From: PALSA-188 sp963720075
GTDB lineage: Bacteria > Acidobacteriota > Terriglobia > Terriglobales > Acidobacteriaceae
Length of the DNA: 64,000 bases
Assembly (NCBI GenBank): GCA_963720075.1
Contig: CAVREG010000016.1
Span: forward strand, 597,961-661,960
Direction: 5' to 3'
In this document: piece by piece, positions 63,626-64,000 of the stretch
Layout of the letters: every line of letters starts with the position of its first letter
Numbering within the stretch: the first letter of the stretch is position 1
Notes under the pieces: model-generated
Told to the model about the DNA's origin: nothing
The model's input: the letters and a program-made list of their open reading frames with translations, nothing else
Database searches by the model: none
Made by a program: the position numbers and the translations under genes

Positions 63626-63646
63626 GAGCGAAAATATTTTTCGCTC
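63626..63646. terminator. Perfect hairpin, candidate terminator
   Basis: GAGCGAAAA-tat-TTTTCGCTC, a perfect 9-bp stem with a 3-nt loop and internal T-run, about 310 nt past the last esterase gene. It could work as a bidirectional terminator. It partly overlaps the sequence shared with 45177-45201. Confidence 0.4.
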
Positions 63647-64000
63647 TGGAGTTCAACAGACACGACACAGCGCCCACAGTATTGCACAAATCCTCAGAGA
63701 TGGATTCGAAATGCTAACTAGTTTCCTGCGATCCGTAAATCAGCCCTTCCATTTCTCGGGTATGCCGGCCTGCCGTTTCGATTACTTCCGGAGTGCTCGT
63801 CAACCGGGAGCAATCGCGATCACTTCCCATAAGCTGACTTGTCGGTACCGATCCGCAATCGGTGAGTGCATTGGCGATTGCACATCTATTGAACCCAACG
63901 AGGGATCACGCGTTCCTGATGGATTGGAGCGACAATATAAAGAATGGGGCTGATGAGAAGGAAAGATTCCGGATCCGATCTCTACGCAACATACGGGGGC

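Larger units (their letters stand above)
63315..64000. other. Right-edge stretch without a recognised gene
   Basis: No coding sequence here can be supported. A 109-codon frame at 63624-63953 (+) is Ser/Arg-rich with no motif and no ribosome site. The stretch does hold the tRNA-like fragment at 63509-63534 and the perfect 9-bp hairpin at 63626-63646, listed separately. Confidence 0.5.

Noticed and set aside
63624..63953. 109-codon frame at the right edge
   Set aside because: No ribosome site, no recognisable domain, and it begins inside the hairpin at 63626-63646.
1..64000. CRISPR arrays, prophage genes, transposases, rRNA
   Set aside because: None seen: no regularly spaced repeats, no phage structural or integrase motifs, no DDE transposase motifs and no rRNA-like stretches.

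Overview
The window looks like a chromosomal segment of an Acidobacteriota bacterium, probably of the Terriglobia/Koribacter type. This is inferred from content, not from a database search. The reasons are lipopolysaccharide genes (kdsA, lpxC), a very large Oar-type TonB-dependent receptor with an N-terminal carboxypeptidase-regulatory domain, many secreted proteins with signal peptides ending in Ala-Gln, many plant-polysaccharide hydrolases, and GTG/TTG starts mixed with ATG.

Layout. 1-4.2 kb: a STAS protein, a small secreted protein, a thymidylate-kinase-like protein and two glycosyltransferases, probably the end of a surface-glycan cluster. 4.6-16 kb: housekeeping genes (thiC, pyrG, kdsA, gltX), an orphan oligopeptide-type ABC ATPase, a YIP1-type membrane protein, and a CcdA / TlpA / DsbD-N thiol-redox trio. 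16-32.6 kb: a GAF-GGDEF-HD-GYP signalling protein, lpxC, a GH1 glycosidase, a glycolipid-synthase plus metallophosphoesterase pair behind a Pho-box-like promoter, a DUF885 protein, a TldD/PmbA pair split by a repeat element, a PilZ protein, a response regulator with a dead receiver, and tRNA-Ser(GGA). 32.8-45 kb: an accessory stretch with an SDR, a frameshifted cation-efflux gene, the TonB receptor, a DUF488-cupin-(cytochrome b/molybdopterin fusion)-HPP operon, a flavin monooxygenase and an ankyrin protein. Copies of one palindromic repeat family lie between these units.

45.3-63.3 kb is a hemicellulose-utilisation locus. The + strand carries a LacI regulator, GH31, GH3, a tannase/feruloyl esterase, GH51 and a CE1-like esterase. 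The - strand carries a sugar dehydrogenase, a decayed GH29 fucosidase, a second LacI regulator and a decayed GH9 glucanase. Three near-identical 16-bp pseudo-palindromes (consensus TCGnTAmAGTTAkCGm) lie upstream of one lacI, the dehydrogenase and the GH31 gene. They tie the locus into one LacI-family regulon. The enzyme set suits fucosylated xyloglucan and/or feruloylated arabinoxylan.

The observations most worth following are the shared LacI operator with its half-decayed regulon, the Pho-box glycolipid-remodelling operon, the dispersed palindromic repeats that bracket the molybdopterin-fusion operon, and the REPIN-like element between tldD and pmbA.
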